32,726 nt of DNA from an uncultured Alphaproteobacteria bacterium (GTDB taxonomy: Bacteria > Pseudomonadota > Alphaproteobacteria > Rickettsiales > Midichloriaceae): contig CAISOX010000109.1 of NCBI GenBank assembly GCA_903887235.1, forward strand, positions 1 through 32,726, in the 5' to 3' direction. The position numbers and the translations under genes are program-made. Shown in pieces: positions 32,533 through 32,726 of this stretch (its first letter is position 1; the number at the start of each line of letters is the position of its first letter). The notes beneath the pieces are model-generated. The model worked only from the letters and a program-made list of their open reading frames with translations. It did not search any database and was not told where the DNA came from.

Positions 32533-32577
32533 TATTTTTATAATCTTTTATTCAATAGTTATATTCTCTTTTTCAAC
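32533..32577 (+). repeat. Diverged copy of the left-edge inverted-repeat sequence
   Basis: TTTATAATCTTTTATTCAAT at 32537-32556 is identical to 1239-1258. Similarity continues in diverged form through TATTCTCTTTTTCAAC (compare TATTCTCGTTTTAAC in the left arm), over about 45 bases with gaps. The copy is partial, and the inner end differs (GTGGCGC). Confidence 0.5.
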
Positions 32578-32591
32578 ATAGTGGCGCTTTG

Positions 32592-32650
32592 TGTCAGTGC
32601 TAATGAATAGTGTACCACCTGTGCTAATGAAAATTGTACCACCAAAGAAG
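32592..32650 (+). mobile_element. Possible IS21-type terminus with tandem repeats
   Basis: Two 23-base units (32597-32619 and 32621-32643) both begin GTGCTAATGAA and end TGTACCACC, with a 24-base period and two differences. They are preceded by TGTCA at 32592-32596. Multiple repeated transposase-binding sites just inside the end are characteristic of IS21-family elements, so an istA-like gene would be expected beyond the right edge. The family assignment is from memory of the pattern only. Confidence 0.45.
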
Positions 32651-32726
32651 AGGTTCAATAAAATAAATAACGTATACTTTCTGGTAATATAATTAAGCTG
32701 GAAAGTTAACAAATGATAGGAGTAGC

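Larger units (their letters stand above)
32418..32726. other. Gene-free right edge with repeat and insertion-sequence end
   Basis: No gene is visible. It contains the diverged repeat at 32533-32577 and the two tandem 23-base units at 32597-32643. The last ~80 bases could be the leader of a transposase gene continuing past the window. Confidence 0.5.

Noticed and set aside
1-32726. tRNA or rRNA genes and CRISPR arrays
   Set aside because: I saw no T-loop (GTTCGAATCC-type) signature with a cloverleaf, no rRNA-like sequence, and no regularly spaced direct repeats with unique spacers.

Overview
The window is an AT-rich, gene-dense segment of an obligately intracellular alphaproteobacterium of the order Rickettsiales. 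The evidence is a Rickettsiales-type split type IV secretion system: virB3-virB4 followed by three giant VirB6 proteins, with a separate virB8-virB9 pair. Overlapping CtrA-type boxes fit the same order. A concentrative nucleoside transporter beside uridine kinase and a lipid A phosphoethanolamine transferase point, by inference, more to a Midichloriaceae-like or other protist-associated lineage than to Rickettsia itself. I cannot name the species from sequence alone.

Left edge (1-3150): a decayed, repeat-rich accessory zone. It holds a secreted OB-fold (YgiW/BOF) protein, a 73-bp copy of the 3' end of the TAXI-type gene found intact at 9305-10372, and a 967-bp unit bounded by two ~100-bp inverted repeats (about 92% identical by eye). 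That unit carries two small unrecognised genes on the minus strand and no transposase. A DUF924 protein and a terminator follow.

Middle (3150-11100): udk-nupC form a minus-strand pyrimidine salvage pair. A two-membrane-segment protein of unknown function starts just after three 11-bp-spaced TTAACGTAA units, which make two overlapping CtrA boxes. Next come nrdB, tatD and a PhnP-like metallo-hydrolase (plus strand), then tmk and a TAXI-family solute-binding protein (minus strand).

Right (11135-32417): about 21 kb of uninterrupted plus-strand genes. virB3, virB4 and three VirB6-like proteins (856, 1015 and 1160 aa) are tightly spaced and give the inner-membrane engine of the secretion system. 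After a 96-bp gap with a palindrome come hflK, hflC, ddl, a prepilin-peptidase-like protein that appears to lack its catalytic aspartates, virB8, virB9, ftsK and an eptA-like gene. Short gaps and overlaps suggest one long envelope, division and secretion operon. virB10, virB11, virD4, virB2 and virB5 are not present in the window.

Right edge (32418-32726): no gene. It holds a diverged copy of the left-edge inverted-repeat sequence, and two tandem 23-bp units resembling a multi-repeat terminus of an IS21-type insertion sequence.

The most promising novel items are the inverted-repeat-bounded two-gene unit, the CtrA-box-controlled membrane protein, the coiled-coil-tailed VirB6, and the catalytically dead prepilin-peptidase homologue between ddl and virB8.
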